Below are positions 22,541 to 29,320 of a stretch of 31,978 bases of DNA, in pieces (the stretch's first letter is position 1; the number at the start of each line of letters is the position of its first letter). Source of the DNA: a virus. The notes beneath the pieces were generated by a model. That model did not search any database. It worked only from the letters and a program-made list of their open reading frames with translations, and had not been told where the DNA came from. The position numbers and the translations under genes are program-made. Where the stretch lies: IMG/VR virus record IMGVR_UViG_3300031974_003107, positions 1-31,978 of that record. The stretch is one strand, 5' to 3'.

Positions 22541-23823
22541 TTCTCGCCCCCGCTGGCTGGCTTCCGGTATCTGTTCTCCGGTGCCTTGGGTTTTTGCTGT
22601 TGTGGCTTCGGCCGCACTTGGCAGTTAACCGCGAACTCGCCGAACGCATCCGCGCCGTGGCTGTTCTCGTCATGCAAAGGTCCGCTATATGTCCCGGTCG
22701 CAGCGTTTAGCCTGCGCCGATAGTTGCGGAGCCTCTTAATGCCCTGCTGCGTCGTCTCTTTGTTAAAGCTTACAATGGGCATGATAGCCCGGCTTGCGTT
22801 GATCCGCTCGGCAGGCCCTTGAGCCACGCCAACCCGGATATTGTTCATTCCCAGCCCCATCAGCGTCTGATAGCGGCTCTTTGCCCCCGCGCCCCATTCC
22901 CTGACCTTTACATCGTGCGGCATGTAGTGCGCCGCGTATTCGTAAGGCTTGGGCTTGATAGCCTCGGCGATAATCATCTCAGCGCCATCGCCGGATGTTT
23001 CGTAGTAGTCTATGGCCCGGACTTGCTGCCGGTTCTCCTGGAAATACCACACCGCCGTGTAGTCATCCACGCCGACATCCCACGCCGTATAAACCGGCAG
23101 GGCCGGGTCATAGGGAAACGCGCCTATCCGGCCTTCCTTCTCAGCTTGGGCCAGCAGGCGGGCATAGTATGCGCCCTCAGTGACTACGCTATATTGACCG
23201 CCCCAAACATGCGCGGCCTTCTCGGGATCCGCCACATAGTCCGCTTCCATGTCCACACGCAGGACAGAGGGAAACCAGGGGTTACTGTCATAGTTGACCT
23301 TAACGCAGATTGCGTCATCGCGGCCCTGCTGCCGAAAGAACACGTCAACCGGGTCGTCCTCGCTATCGGGGTTCCAGGAGAACCAAATCTCTGAGCCCTC
23401 TTTACGGATAGTCGGGCGGAGCATGTCAAGCGAGCGCTGGCTAAGGCTCTGCGCCTCCTCCACCCAAGCTATGTCATAACCCTCAAGAGACTTGATGCTC
23501 TCGGCGCTGTAGTGCTGCATCCCCCGGAAGATGATGAGCGAACCGTTAGCGCCCCTGACCTCTGTATCTAGCACTTCAAAGAACGAGCCCAGGCCCAGCT
23601 TTTGGATCTTGTCAGAAAGGAGCTGCTTTACACTATCCTTGATGGTGTTCTGCACCTCACGGATGCACACCGCCCTAACAGGCTTCCTGTAGCACTCCTC
23701 GACAATCAATTCCGCGAAGAAATGAGACTTACCGGAGCCTCGCCCGCCGTATGCGCCCTTGTATCGTCTAGGCGCTAAGAGCGGAACAAAGTCCCTAGGT
23801 GTCTCTATCTGTAGGGTCGACAA
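22525..23823 (-). CDS. Terminase large subunit
   Basis: The 432-aa packaging ATPase/nuclease has Walker A GGRGSGKS (residues 26-33), Walker B with catalytic Glu in IAWVEEAQ (118-125), a coupling SWNP motif near 160, and an RNase H-type nuclease start at YTAWDVGVDDYTAVW (about 245-260). Organisation fits the Terminase_3 group. The start is a TTG at 23823 within the end of the small subunit gene (29-nt overlap), supported by ETPRDFVPLLAPRRYKGAY being the usual family N-terminus. It cuts concatemeric DNA and drives it through the portal. Confidence 0.9.
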   Translation of the reverse strand: MSTLQIETPRDFVPLLAPRRYKGAYGGRGSGKSHFFAELIVEECYRKPVRAVCIREVQNTIKDSVKQLLSDKIQKLGLGSFFEVLDTEVRGANGSLIIFRGMQHYSAESIKSLEGYDIAWVEEAQSLSQRSLDMLRPTIRKEGSEIWFSWNPDSEDDPVDVFFRQQGRDDAICVKVNYDSNPWFPSVLRVDMEADYVADPEKAAHVWGGQYSVVTEGAYYARLLAQAEKEGRIGAFPYDPALPVYTAWDVGVDDYTAVWYFQENRQQVRAIDYYETSGDGAEMIIAEAIKPKPYEYAAHYMPHDVKVREWGAGAKSRYQTLMGLGMNNIRVGVAQGPAERINASRAIMPIVSFNKETTQQGIKRLRNYRRRLNAATGTYSGPLHDENSHGADAFGEFAVNCQVRPKPQQQKPKAPENRYRKPASGGENWKTM

Positions 23824-24058
23824 TGCGGCGCTCTACTACGTTATGCTGATGGTTCAGCGGGTTATCTGGGTCGCCTGAGTGCTCTACTGCTTTTAGATCA
23901 GGAATAACTTTACCCAATAAAGTCTTAGCCGCGTTAACTTGGGAGGGTGTCATCTCTACCTCACCCATCACGTGCTTGGACAATCTGTTAATGATTTGGC
24001 TGCCCTGGATCTTCTCCCGGATCTCATCAGGAGTGCGCCATCCCTTTTTTCTTGGCAT
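23795..24058 (-). CDS. Terminase small subunit
   Basis: The 87-aa basic helical protein (IREKIQGSQIINRLSKHVMG, MTPSQVNAAKTLLGKVIPDL) precedes the large subunit with overlap. The SQ-RLxxHxxG and TPxQVxAAxxLLxKVxPDL pattern is well known in terminase small subunits of phages of proteobacteria. It recognises the packaging site. Ribosome site GGGAGA. Confidence 0.8.
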   Translation of the reverse strand: MPRKKGWRTPDEIREKIQGSQIINRLSKHVMGEVEMTPSQVNAAKTLLGKVIPDLKAVEHSGDPDNPLNHQHNVVERRIVDPTDRDT

Positions 24059-24060
24059 GT

Positions 24061-24411
24061 CTATCTCCCGTAGTATTTGATGCGGTTGCTTTCGTAATTC
24101 ACTACATGCAAGCGCAGCTCTTTGATGGATCCCGCCGCCGTGGTGATGCGGCTGTCTACATACCCAGTAGACGAGCCTGAGACCGTAAATGTCGCCGTTG
24201 TTGTGGTATTGCTTTCAGATGATACAGACGCGCCCTCTGCGTCATTTGTTACGCTTGCGATTGTGTCAGAGCCCAGCCAATCAGACCAATCAACCGTGAC
24301 CGGCAGGCTCTCATTGCGGTCCATGACAATCTCAGCCGCATTGCCGCGACGAAACAGGCCGCGCGTTATCATGCGCCCGTTTTCCAAAATCTTTACTGTG
24401 CGGTTAGACAT
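24061..24411 (-). CDS. Ig-like small structural protein
   Basis: The 116-aa protein starts at 24411 (8-nt overlap with the upstream gene; an ATG two codons earlier is possible). The middle (VTVDWSDWLGSDTIASVTND ... TTTTATFTVSGSS) has the Ser/Thr-rich strand pattern of Ig-like or BACON-like surface domains, often on head fibres. No catalytic motif. Location on the virion is inferred from the adjoining terminase and structural genes. Confidence 0.6.
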   Translation of the reverse strand: MSNRTVKILENGRMITRGLFRRGNAAEIVMDRNESLPVTVDWSDWLGSDTIASVTNDAEGASVSSESNTTTTATFTVSGSSTGYVDSRITTAAGSIKELRLHVVNYESNRIKYYGR

Positions 24412-25825
24412 CTTCATACCAAATCAAAGACGCAGAAACATCTGCCGCAGACCCCGAAGCCTTTTTAGCCTGCACAACGAAATTAAGCGTAGGCGGCAGG
24501 CGAATATCTAGCGAGGATAGATCAACAACAGAGCTAGACCCAGGCGCAACAACAACAGCCCCAAGGAGCCGCCCGCTAGTCACCGTTACAGCAGATGTAG
24601 AAACGTCGCTTACAAGGTTCGTTCCCGCTGCGGTGTAATCGAACTCTACGCCAAAATTGACGGATGAGCGGATCTCGACCTCGATATTCTTCGCGCCCTC
24701 GTTCGCAATCGTAAGCTCTAGCGGCTGGATCTCAACTTGGTTGAACTTGCCGTTATACGTCTTCCTGTTGCGAAGGGCCAATACGGTTGTGTATGACGTG
24801 CCTACGCTCTGGGTATTAGAGAACGCGCGCGGGTTACGTGTTCTGGCCCGCTGGCCCTGCGTGAAGCCTGCCATGCTTGCGCTTTTAACAATTAGATTAT
24901 CAGTGCTGCCCAAGCTTACCGCGTAGAGCCCGAGACGCAGAGACGGATTGCCCAGGCTTGGAGTGGTGTTGTAGTTAGGCCATTTAATTGTGTGCGCGAC
25001 CTCAAATCCGCCCGTTTCCGGGTTCTCGACAAGATACCGGATAACGCCGAACCCAAGATACTGGAACTCAATCTGATAGACATTGCCCTTCGTCGGGTCC
25101 AGCCATGTCATGTCATCGCCGCGCCAATCGGCATGGGCAACAAAATCGCTAGTTTTTGTAACGCCCGCCGTGTCCTGAGCAATGCTTCCCGTGGATGTGC
25201 TCGAGCTAAACGAATAAGCGCCGCTCTTCGCCCCGTCAGATAGTGCAGACAAAATAACTGTATCGTCTACCTGATCTGCGTGCCAGACTGACTGGTTAGC
25301 GCTATCGTTGATCCAGTCGGCAATTTCAAATGCGTTATGGTTTACCGTGCCGCTCGTTAGCGGAATAGTGTAAGCCGTACCGTTGAGCGTAAGTGTCAGG
25401 TTCTCTGATCCACTAGCAGCGCCCGTGACAGTGACAGTGCGGACCTCTGCCGCCCCACCGTAGCGATGCCACACGCCAAAGCTGGTCCCATTGTAGCCAA
25501 AGGATATCTCGTCGCCCAGGTTGACAAGGCCCACTCCCTGCCAGCTATTTGCGGCAGAGGACTCAAAAAGCGCCGTAAAACGCGCCATTGCGCCCTCACC
25601 CGGCTTATAGTTTACAGCGCGGAATGATTGAATTGCACCATACCCGCCTACACTTGTCCCCGTCTCTACCCGAAACAAGTTATTGGAAACGCCAGTGCTG
25701 CCGCCTGTTGCGGTGTATGCGCGGAAATTAGACGGCAGGAAATTGTATGTTGCAGCCGCCTGCACAAATGGGGTGTTTTCTGCGACTGCAAGCTCACCAA
25801 ATGCTGTGTAGCTGTTTTCTGTCAT
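24404..25825 (-). CDS. Predicted virion surface/structural protein
   Basis: The 473-aa protein starts at 25825 (MTENSYTAFGELAVAENTPF); an upstream TTG reads through terminator sequence and is not used. It is beta-rich with RFTALFESSAANSWQGVGLV, FGYNGTSFGVWHRYGG and LTLTLNGTAYTIPLTSG, then DPTKGNVYQIEFQYLGFGVI. I know this pattern from large predicted structural proteins encoded next to terminase genes in marine and environmental phages. It may be a head fibre or decoration protein. It is the first gene of the structural block and follows an intrinsic terminator. Confidence 0.65.
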   Translation of the reverse strand: MTENSYTAFGELAVAENTPFVQAAATYNFLPSNFRAYTATGGSTGVSNNLFRVETGTSVGGYGAIQSFRAVNYKPGEGAMARFTALFESSAANSWQGVGLVNLGDEISFGYNGTSFGVWHRYGGAAEVRTVTVTGAASGSENLTLTLNGTAYTIPLTSGTVNHNAFEIADWINDSANQSVWHADQVDDTVILSALSDGAKSGAYSFSSSTSTGSIAQDTAGVTKTSDFVAHADWRGDDMTWLDPTKGNVYQIEFQYLGFGVIRYLVENPETGGFEVAHTIKWPNYNTTPSLGNPSLRLGLYAVSLGSTDNLIVKSASMAGFTQGQRARTRNPRAFSNTQSVGTSYTTVLALRNRKTYNGKFNQVEIQPLELTIANEGAKNIEVEIRSSVNFGVEFDYTAAGTNLVSDVSTSAVTVTSGRLLGAVVVAPGSSSVVDLSSLDIRLPPTLNFVVQAKKASGSAADVSASLIWYEDV

Positions 25826-25834
25826 GAATACCCC

Positions 25835-25869
25835 AAAAGAAAAGCCCCGCAAGCCGAAACCTGCGGGGC
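25835..25869 (-). terminator. Intrinsic terminator ahead of the structural block
   Basis: On the minus strand GCCCCGCA (loop of ten) TGCGGGGC is followed by TTTTCTTTT. It ends leftward early transcripts just 10 bases before the first structural gene. No promoter-like pair was found between it and that gene. Confidence 0.8.
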
Positions 25870-25930
25870 ATATGTTGGCGGGCAGACCCTTTAACAGCGC
25901 GCCTAAATGCGACGCCGTACCAAAATTAAA

Positions 25931-26128
25931 TTAAGCTCTGCGGCCTTGCGCGTCCTTAACGCATACATGGCCAACAGAAACAGCAACGTCAGGCGCTTGC
26001 TCGTATAAATCCCGCGCTGCTTCATAGCACTCCGCAGCGGTCGCGAAGGTTAGGCGGTGCTCGGCCTGGATCTGCTCAGGCTGGCCGCTCTCGTTCAATA
26101 CGATAATCATGATAAGCAGCTTCCACAT
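25931..26128 (-). CDS. 65-aa secreted or membrane-anchored small protein
   Basis: The start at 26128 (MWKLLIMIIVLNESGQPEQI) has GGAGAG six bases upstream. A short basic/hydrophobic start (MWKLLIMIIVL) resembles a signal or anchor, followed by an acidic helical domain (AAECYEAARDLYEQAPDVAV) with two Cys and a basic end. No family is recognised. A damaged partial copy of its N-terminus lies just upstream (26185-26265). Confidence 0.6.
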   Translation of the reverse strand: MWKLLIMIIVLNESGQPEQIQAEHRLTFATAAECYEAARDLYEQAPDVAVSVGHVCVKDAQGRRA

Positions 26129-26247
26129 ATACAACTCTCCGCGCACTTGCTAGCCGATGCCTAGCCTAGCGAAATTCGTGCTTATCACTGGCCGCTCTCG
26201 TTCAATAAAATAACCATCTGGCCGCTCTCGTTCAATAAAATAACCAT
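26081..26247. repeat. 30-bp repeat: one diverged and two tandem copies
   Basis: A 30-bp unit is exactly tandem at 26188-26217 and 26218-26247. A third copy with a few differences is at 26081-26110, within the gene at 25931-26128. Homology of the upstream copy continues beyond the unit (GAAGCTCTTGATC versus GAAGCTGCTTATC, read on the minus strand). Confidence 0.9.
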
Positions 26248-26265
26248 GATCAAGAGCTTCCACGT
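26185..26265 (-). pseudogene. Partial paralogue of the 25931 gene, start lost
   Basis: Read leftwards, codons encode TWKLLIMVILLNESGQ, then MVILLNESGQ again, then a stop. This matches MWKLLIMIIVLNESGQ of the adjacent gene, but the start is ACG instead of ATG, the last ten residues are duplicated, and the domain is missing. A 20-aa peptide could still start at the ATG at 26247. Confidence 0.65.
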
Positions 26266-26266
26266 A

Positions 26267-26503
26267 TTAAACAGCCTTTACTGCGTCGCCCTTGGGAATG
26301 TGCCCATCTCGGACGTATCTCTCTAGCGTTGTCGCGAACCGCATCACATCGTCGCCGTAAACGCCCTCCGGGGAGCATTAGAAGGCAAACACCAGGCACC
26401 ACTTGCGAAGCTCGCGGTCATTATCTTCAATGGCTGCGTCAGCCCGCCCCCGCATGATTGCGTCAGGGTCCATTTCTGCTTCGATGCCGTCAGGGATAAA
26501 CAT
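26267..26503 (-). pseudogene. Small gene interrupted by an in-frame TAA
   Basis: From 26503 (MFIPDGIEAEMDPDAI, after CGGAG) the frame gives 41 residues ending WCLVFAF, then TAA at 26378-26380, then continues in the same frame for 36 sensible residues (CSPEGVYGDDVMRFATTLER) to a second TAA. Both halves look coding (acidic, balanced). Either the gene is broken by a nonsense change, or two ORFs or read-through is used. A different frame over the first half is a Lys/Arg/Pro-rich shadow. No family is recognised. Confidence 0.6.
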
Positions 26504-26589
26504 TGCATCTCCGTGCGGGGTGCGCGGCACACACGCCCTAAGTTAAGCATATTTAGCTATTTGGAGTTGACGGGGCCGCGCGTCTCTAC

Positions 26590-26608
26590 AATGCGCACGT
26601 GGCGCATT
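26590..26608. promoter_or_regulatory. Palindromic site, possible operator
   Basis: AATGCGC-ACGTG-GCGCATT is a perfect 7-bp inverted repeat with a five-base centre. It lies in a gene-free 160-bp stretch, downstream of a leftward promoter-like pair. Confidence 0.4.
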
Positions 26609-26622
26609 ATGTATTTCAGCCC

Positions 26623-26651
26623 CTCTTAACACATCATCTAGTGAAAGTCAA
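26623..26651 (-). promoter_or_regulatory. Possible leftward promoter
   Basis: TTGACT (26646-26651), 17 bases, TAAGAG (26623-26628). The -10 is poor. It would serve the genes at 26503 and below, and overlaps the neighbourhood of the palindrome at 26590. Confidence 0.35.
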
Positions 26652-26663
26652 TAATGCGGCACA

Positions 26664-26834
26664 CTACATATTGCGAAATCGCCACACCTGCCAAGGCCAG
26701 ATGATGGCCTCGCGCAGCGCCTCACGCTTGGGGTGCACTACTCCCAGCAGCTCTAGGTCAAGCAATGCGCGGGAATAGTATGCCCCGGCAGCGAAGGCAT
26801 AGGCGGCCAATACAGCACTTAAAATCCACACCAT
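26664..26834 (-). CDS. 56-aa single-TM protein
   Basis: ATG at 26834 follows GGAGCTAGTT. MVWILSAVLAAYAFAAGAYY is a membrane segment with the N-terminus first; a basic/amphipathic tail follows (PKREALREAIIWPWQVWRFR). No family is recognised. Its shape resembles small phage inner-membrane proteins. Far from the lysis cassette. Confidence 0.6.
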   Translation of the reverse strand: MVWILSAVLAAYAFAAGAYYSRALLDLELLGVVHPKREALREAIIWPWQVWRFRNM

Positions 26835-26836
26835 AA

Positions 26837-27310
26837 CTAGCTCCTTTCAAAAAACCGCCGCAGCGCTTCAGCGCCCGCAGCTAGATCCGCTAGGCAATGC
26901 CGCCTGTGCGGTAGATTAAGCGCGTGAACAGCATCCCGCGCACGTCGCCCAGCCTGCAATAAAGCATCGTCGGCTAGGTCATAAAACTTGCGGGCCTTCT
27001 CCTGGCGGTCAATAGCTTCCTGCTCGCCACCGGATAGCCCTTTCACTTTCTGCCCGTAATCGGCAACGCCTGTCTGTTCAACAAAGCCAGCACGGGCGCG
27101 CGCATTCTGGAAAGTCTCTAGCGCCTCTTTGTGCTCAGGCCGGAGCGGGAGATAGGATAGAACATTGCCAACCTCGCCGCCCTTAGCCTGCGCCTTGTGC
27201 GCTTGCATCTGATCTGTCGGCCCTACGCTTTGCGGCTCGCGCTCACTATTGCGGATTGCTCCGCTTGGTTTGCGCTTCCTAATCTTGCGGGGCCGTCCAG
27301 GTCTAGCCAT
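26837..27310 (-). CDS. 157-aa protein with basic AT-hook-like start, unknown
   Basis: Starts at 27310 (MARPGRPRKIRKRKPSG). RPGRPRK resembles an AT-hook and suggests DNA binding. The rest is helical, with QKVKGLSGGEQEAIDRQEKA and a C-terminal AAGAEALRRFFERS. Similar helical proteins with a closing LRRGLxALxRxF-type helix are seen in alphaproteobacterial phages, with no known function. There is no clear ribosome site; the start lies one base after the stop of the 29-aa ORF, so coupling is likely. A regulator is possible; this is a guess from charge and location. Confidence 0.65.
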   Translation of the reverse strand: MARPGRPRKIRKRKPSGAIRNSEREPQSVGPTDQMQAHKAQAKGGEVGNVLSYLPLRPEHKEALETFQNARARAGFVEQTGVADYGQKVKGLSGGEQEAIDRQEKARKFYDLADDALLQAGRRARDAVHALNLPHRRHCLADLAAGAEALRRFFERS

Positions 27311-27312
27311 TG

Positions 27313-27402
27313 TCAATCCATAAACAGGCAAACGGTGATGAGCGGGAGCCAGCATACAGCAAACGCCGCCCAGAGAATAACAGCCTTGGCCGTGGTCCTC
27401 AT
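27313..27402 (-). CDS. 29-aa single-TM microprotein
   Basis: MRTTAKAVILWAAFAVCWLP is a short basic start plus one membrane span. GGAGGGTGAT lies just upstream. The start is one base past the preceding stop, and its stop is three bases before the next gene. It is probably a coupled member of the operon. Confidence 0.5.
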   Translation of the reverse strand: MRTTAKAVILWAAFAVCWLPLITVCLFMD

Positions 27403-27403
27403 A

Positions 27404-27499
27404 TCACCCTCCAAACGGAATGGACAGAAGCGCCCAGCCGATAAAGAACAGGACAAGGGCCTGGCTCACGTCTTTGATGATTTCGCTAACTTGTTTCAT
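27404..27499 (-). CDS. 31-aa single-TM microprotein
   Basis: ATG at 27499 follows AAGGAGG with eight bases between; an in-frame ATG at 27520 contains this site and is not preferred. The product is MKQVSEIIKDVSQALVLFFI with a second half WALLSIPFGG, an amphipathic start and one span. First gene after the promoter at 27527-27554. Confidence 0.55.
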   Translation of the reverse strand: MKQVSEIIKDVSQALVLFFIGWALLSIPFGG

Positions 27500-27526
27500 A
27501 GCTGTTTCCTCCTTTGCCATGCCCCC

Positions 27527-27554
27527 ACCATACAGAAATGCGGGGGCTGGTCAA
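27527..27554 (-). promoter_or_regulatory. Leftward promoter
   Basis: TTGACC (27549-27554), 16 bases, TATGGT (27527-27532), then GGGGGCATGGCAAAGGAGGAAA leader. Same pattern as at 482-509 and 31730-31757. Confidence 0.6.
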
Positions 27555-27564
27555 GAATTATTTT

Positions 27565-27873
27565 CTAGGCCGATTGCGGCCCCTCCTTTTTGATCGTGTC
27601 TAGCTCGTCATCGTCAGGAATGCCGGTAGAATGGACGCGGATCTTAGTCCAGCCTGTGACAGCCTGCTTGCCGTCCTGATCCTTAAACTCGCGCACACGC
27701 CACGCAGCATAAGCAATAAGCATCTCAGGCGCGCAGTTAATCTTTAGCCCCTCGCCATCGGCCTCGATGCTCCCGGCGTGCATCTCGCAGAAGTCCCGCA
27801 GGATCAACCGGCAAAGGCTAGGCCGCAGCGGCGCGGTCTTAGTGCTTTCGTTGAATACCCAATCGTCAGTCAT
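27565..27873 (-). CDS. 102-aa protein, unknown
   Basis: Acidic protein (MTDDWVFNESTKTAPLRPSL, then CAPEMLIAYAAWRVREFKDQ). ATG overlaps the replication gene stop (ATGA). No family is recognised. A role in replication is suggested only by position. Confidence 0.6.
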   Translation of the reverse strand: MTDDWVFNESTKTAPLRPSLCRLILRDFCEMHAGSIEADGEGLKINCAPEMLIAYAAWRVREFKDQDGKQAVTGWTKIRVHSTGIPDDDELDTIKKEGPQSA

Positions 27874-28445
27874 GCGCCGTTCTCCCTTTCGCGCTTTCTA
27901 TCCACATAGCTTTTAGCATATGGGATAATGTTATAGCCAGCCTTGGCCGCGTAGCTGTTCTCGCCGTACTTCTTCCCGCCAATCGCCCGGCACCATGTCT
28001 GGATGCCCGCATCCGTCTTAATGACCGCCGTGGGTCGCTCAGGCGGGCTGTTAATGTGGGTCACGCCGATGCCCTCGCGATACACATCCGTTAGCGCCTC
28101 GTCAGGACAACCTACGCCCGCAAGCGCTTCCAGCATGTTCTTGACCTGCCCGCTTGCCTTGCGCCAATCGTCCGCGCTTGGATTTAGCTGCTCGCCACCG
28201 TACTGGACAGGCTCCGCGCGTGGTTGCCGGTCTTGCCGTTCGGCTTCACGCCTAACCCATGTGCGCCACGTTGCCAACCAGTCTAGCTTAACACCACCAG
28301 CCCCAGCGCGTGCCGCCCAGTAATCACGGAAGTTTTCAGCAATCCCGCGCGCCTCATGAGCGGTGAACCCTCGCGATATAGCGTAGTCAATGTAATCCGG
28401 GCCAGGTTGCCAGCCCGGATCTAGGCGCGTGCCTTTCTTGCTCAT
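27870..28445 (-). CDS. DnaT-like phage replication protein
   Basis: The 191-aa protein starts SKKGTRLDPGWQPGPDYIDY; about residues 38-66 read NFRDYWAARAGAGGVKLDWL, then ATWRTWVRR. The pattern FxDYWxAxxGxxxxKxDWxATWRxWxR is the C-terminal hallmark of many phage replication-initiation and DnaT/primosomal-type proteins. The remaining part is basic and without enzyme motifs. Overlaps the methyltransferase stop by 4 nt. It probably helps load a helicase at the phage origin. Confidence 0.65.
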   Translation of the reverse strand: MSKKGTRLDPGWQPGPDYIDYAISRGFTAHEARGIAENFRDYWAARAGAGGVKLDWLATWRTWVRREAERQDRQPRAEPVQYGGEQLNPSADDWRKASGQVKNMLEALAGVGCPDEALTDVYREGIGVTHINSPPERPTAVIKTDAGIQTWCRAIGGKKYGENSYAAKAGYNIIPYAKSYVDRKRERENGA

Positions 28446-29317
28446 GCCACACCGTCAAACAGCGAAGCCTTTTCAGCCTCGGCCTGGGTCAGAAACTTAG
28501 CCGCCTGCTTCGCATATTCCGGCTTCAGCTCGAACCCGATATATTTGCGATCCATCCGAATGGCCTCATGCCCGGTTGAACCAATGCCGTTAAACGGATC
28601 CAGGACCACATCGCCAGGATTGGAATAGAGCGTCAAGCATCTATCAATCACGTCAAGCTGAAGCGGGCAAATGTGCTTTTCGTCTTTCTCACCCTTGGCC
28701 TGCCGACCATTCAGAACGCGCGTCTGGTTTACATTCCACCAAACAGGGCTCGCCAGCTCTTGCCATTGGTCAACCGGCAGATCCTCCGGCGTATGCGTGA
28801 CCGGATCCGGGTTAGGCTCATCCTTGCGGAAGAAAAGCATATAATCCGGCATGCCGACGCGGCTCATGGCGCTATCTTTCTTCAGTTGCTTATACAGCAG
28901 CCCCAGCGCCTTGGTGCGCTGCATCTCAATAACCGGATCCTTCCAGATCGTACAACGCGCATGATACACAAAACCCGTTTCCGTGTGCGCCTTGATTAGA
29001 TCGCCGCTGAAGTCATGCAAGCCGATAAACCCATCCTTGCCCTTGCGCGCCGGGAGGTCGGTGCAATGCACGCAAATAATCCGGCCCGGCTTCATTGCGC
29101 GGTAAAGGTTCTGCGAGAAGAATTTATAATGCTCCATAAATTCATCATGCGAGGAGCAGTTGCCCATGTCCCGCTCGCTATCGGAATAGACAAACAAGTC
29201 AGAGAATGGCGGGCTGAAAATGGACAGATCAATAGATCCTTCCGGCATTCCGGCCAAAGCCTCGATGCAATCCGCGTTATAAATGGCCCAGTTGTCGCCT
29301 GTATAATCTGCTTTCAT
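28442..29317 (-). CDS. DNA methyltransferase, beta class (N6-A or N4-C)
   Basis: The 291-aa protein has catalytic motif IV SPPF at residues 35-38 before motif I DPFNGIGSTG at 240-249, the order of beta-class methyltransferases (PF01555 type), with KHICPLQLDVIDR preceding the SAM site and YIGFELKPEY after. SPPF is compatible with either N6-adenine or N4-cytosine. No cognate endonuclease is visible, so it is an orphan enzyme, likely for protection against restriction or for regulation. Its ribosome site AAGGAGG is in the end of the helicase gene. Confidence 0.88.
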   Translation of the reverse strand: MKADYTGDNWAIYNADCIEALAGMPEGSIDLSIFSPPFSDLFVYSDSERDMGNCSSHDEFMEHYKFFSQNLYRAMKPGRIICVHCTDLPARKGKDGFIGLHDFSGDLIKAHTETGFVYHARCTIWKDPVIEMQRTKALGLLYKQLKKDSAMSRVGMPDYMLFFRKDEPNPDPVTHTPEDLPVDQWQELASPVWWNVNQTRVLNGRQAKGEKDEKHICPLQLDVIDRCLTLYSNPGDVVLDPFNGIGSTGHEAIRMDRKYIGFELKPEYAKQAAKFLTQAEAEKASLFDGVA

Positions 29318-29320
29318 GGC

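Noticed and set aside
26344-26550. 68-aa minus-strand ORF over the interrupted gene
   Set aside because: Lys/Arg/Pro/Ser-rich, no ribosome site, and it is out of frame with the better coding frame.
26570-26596. Rightward promoter-like TTGACG...TACAAT
   Set aside because: The spacing is only 14 bases and no rightward gene follows.
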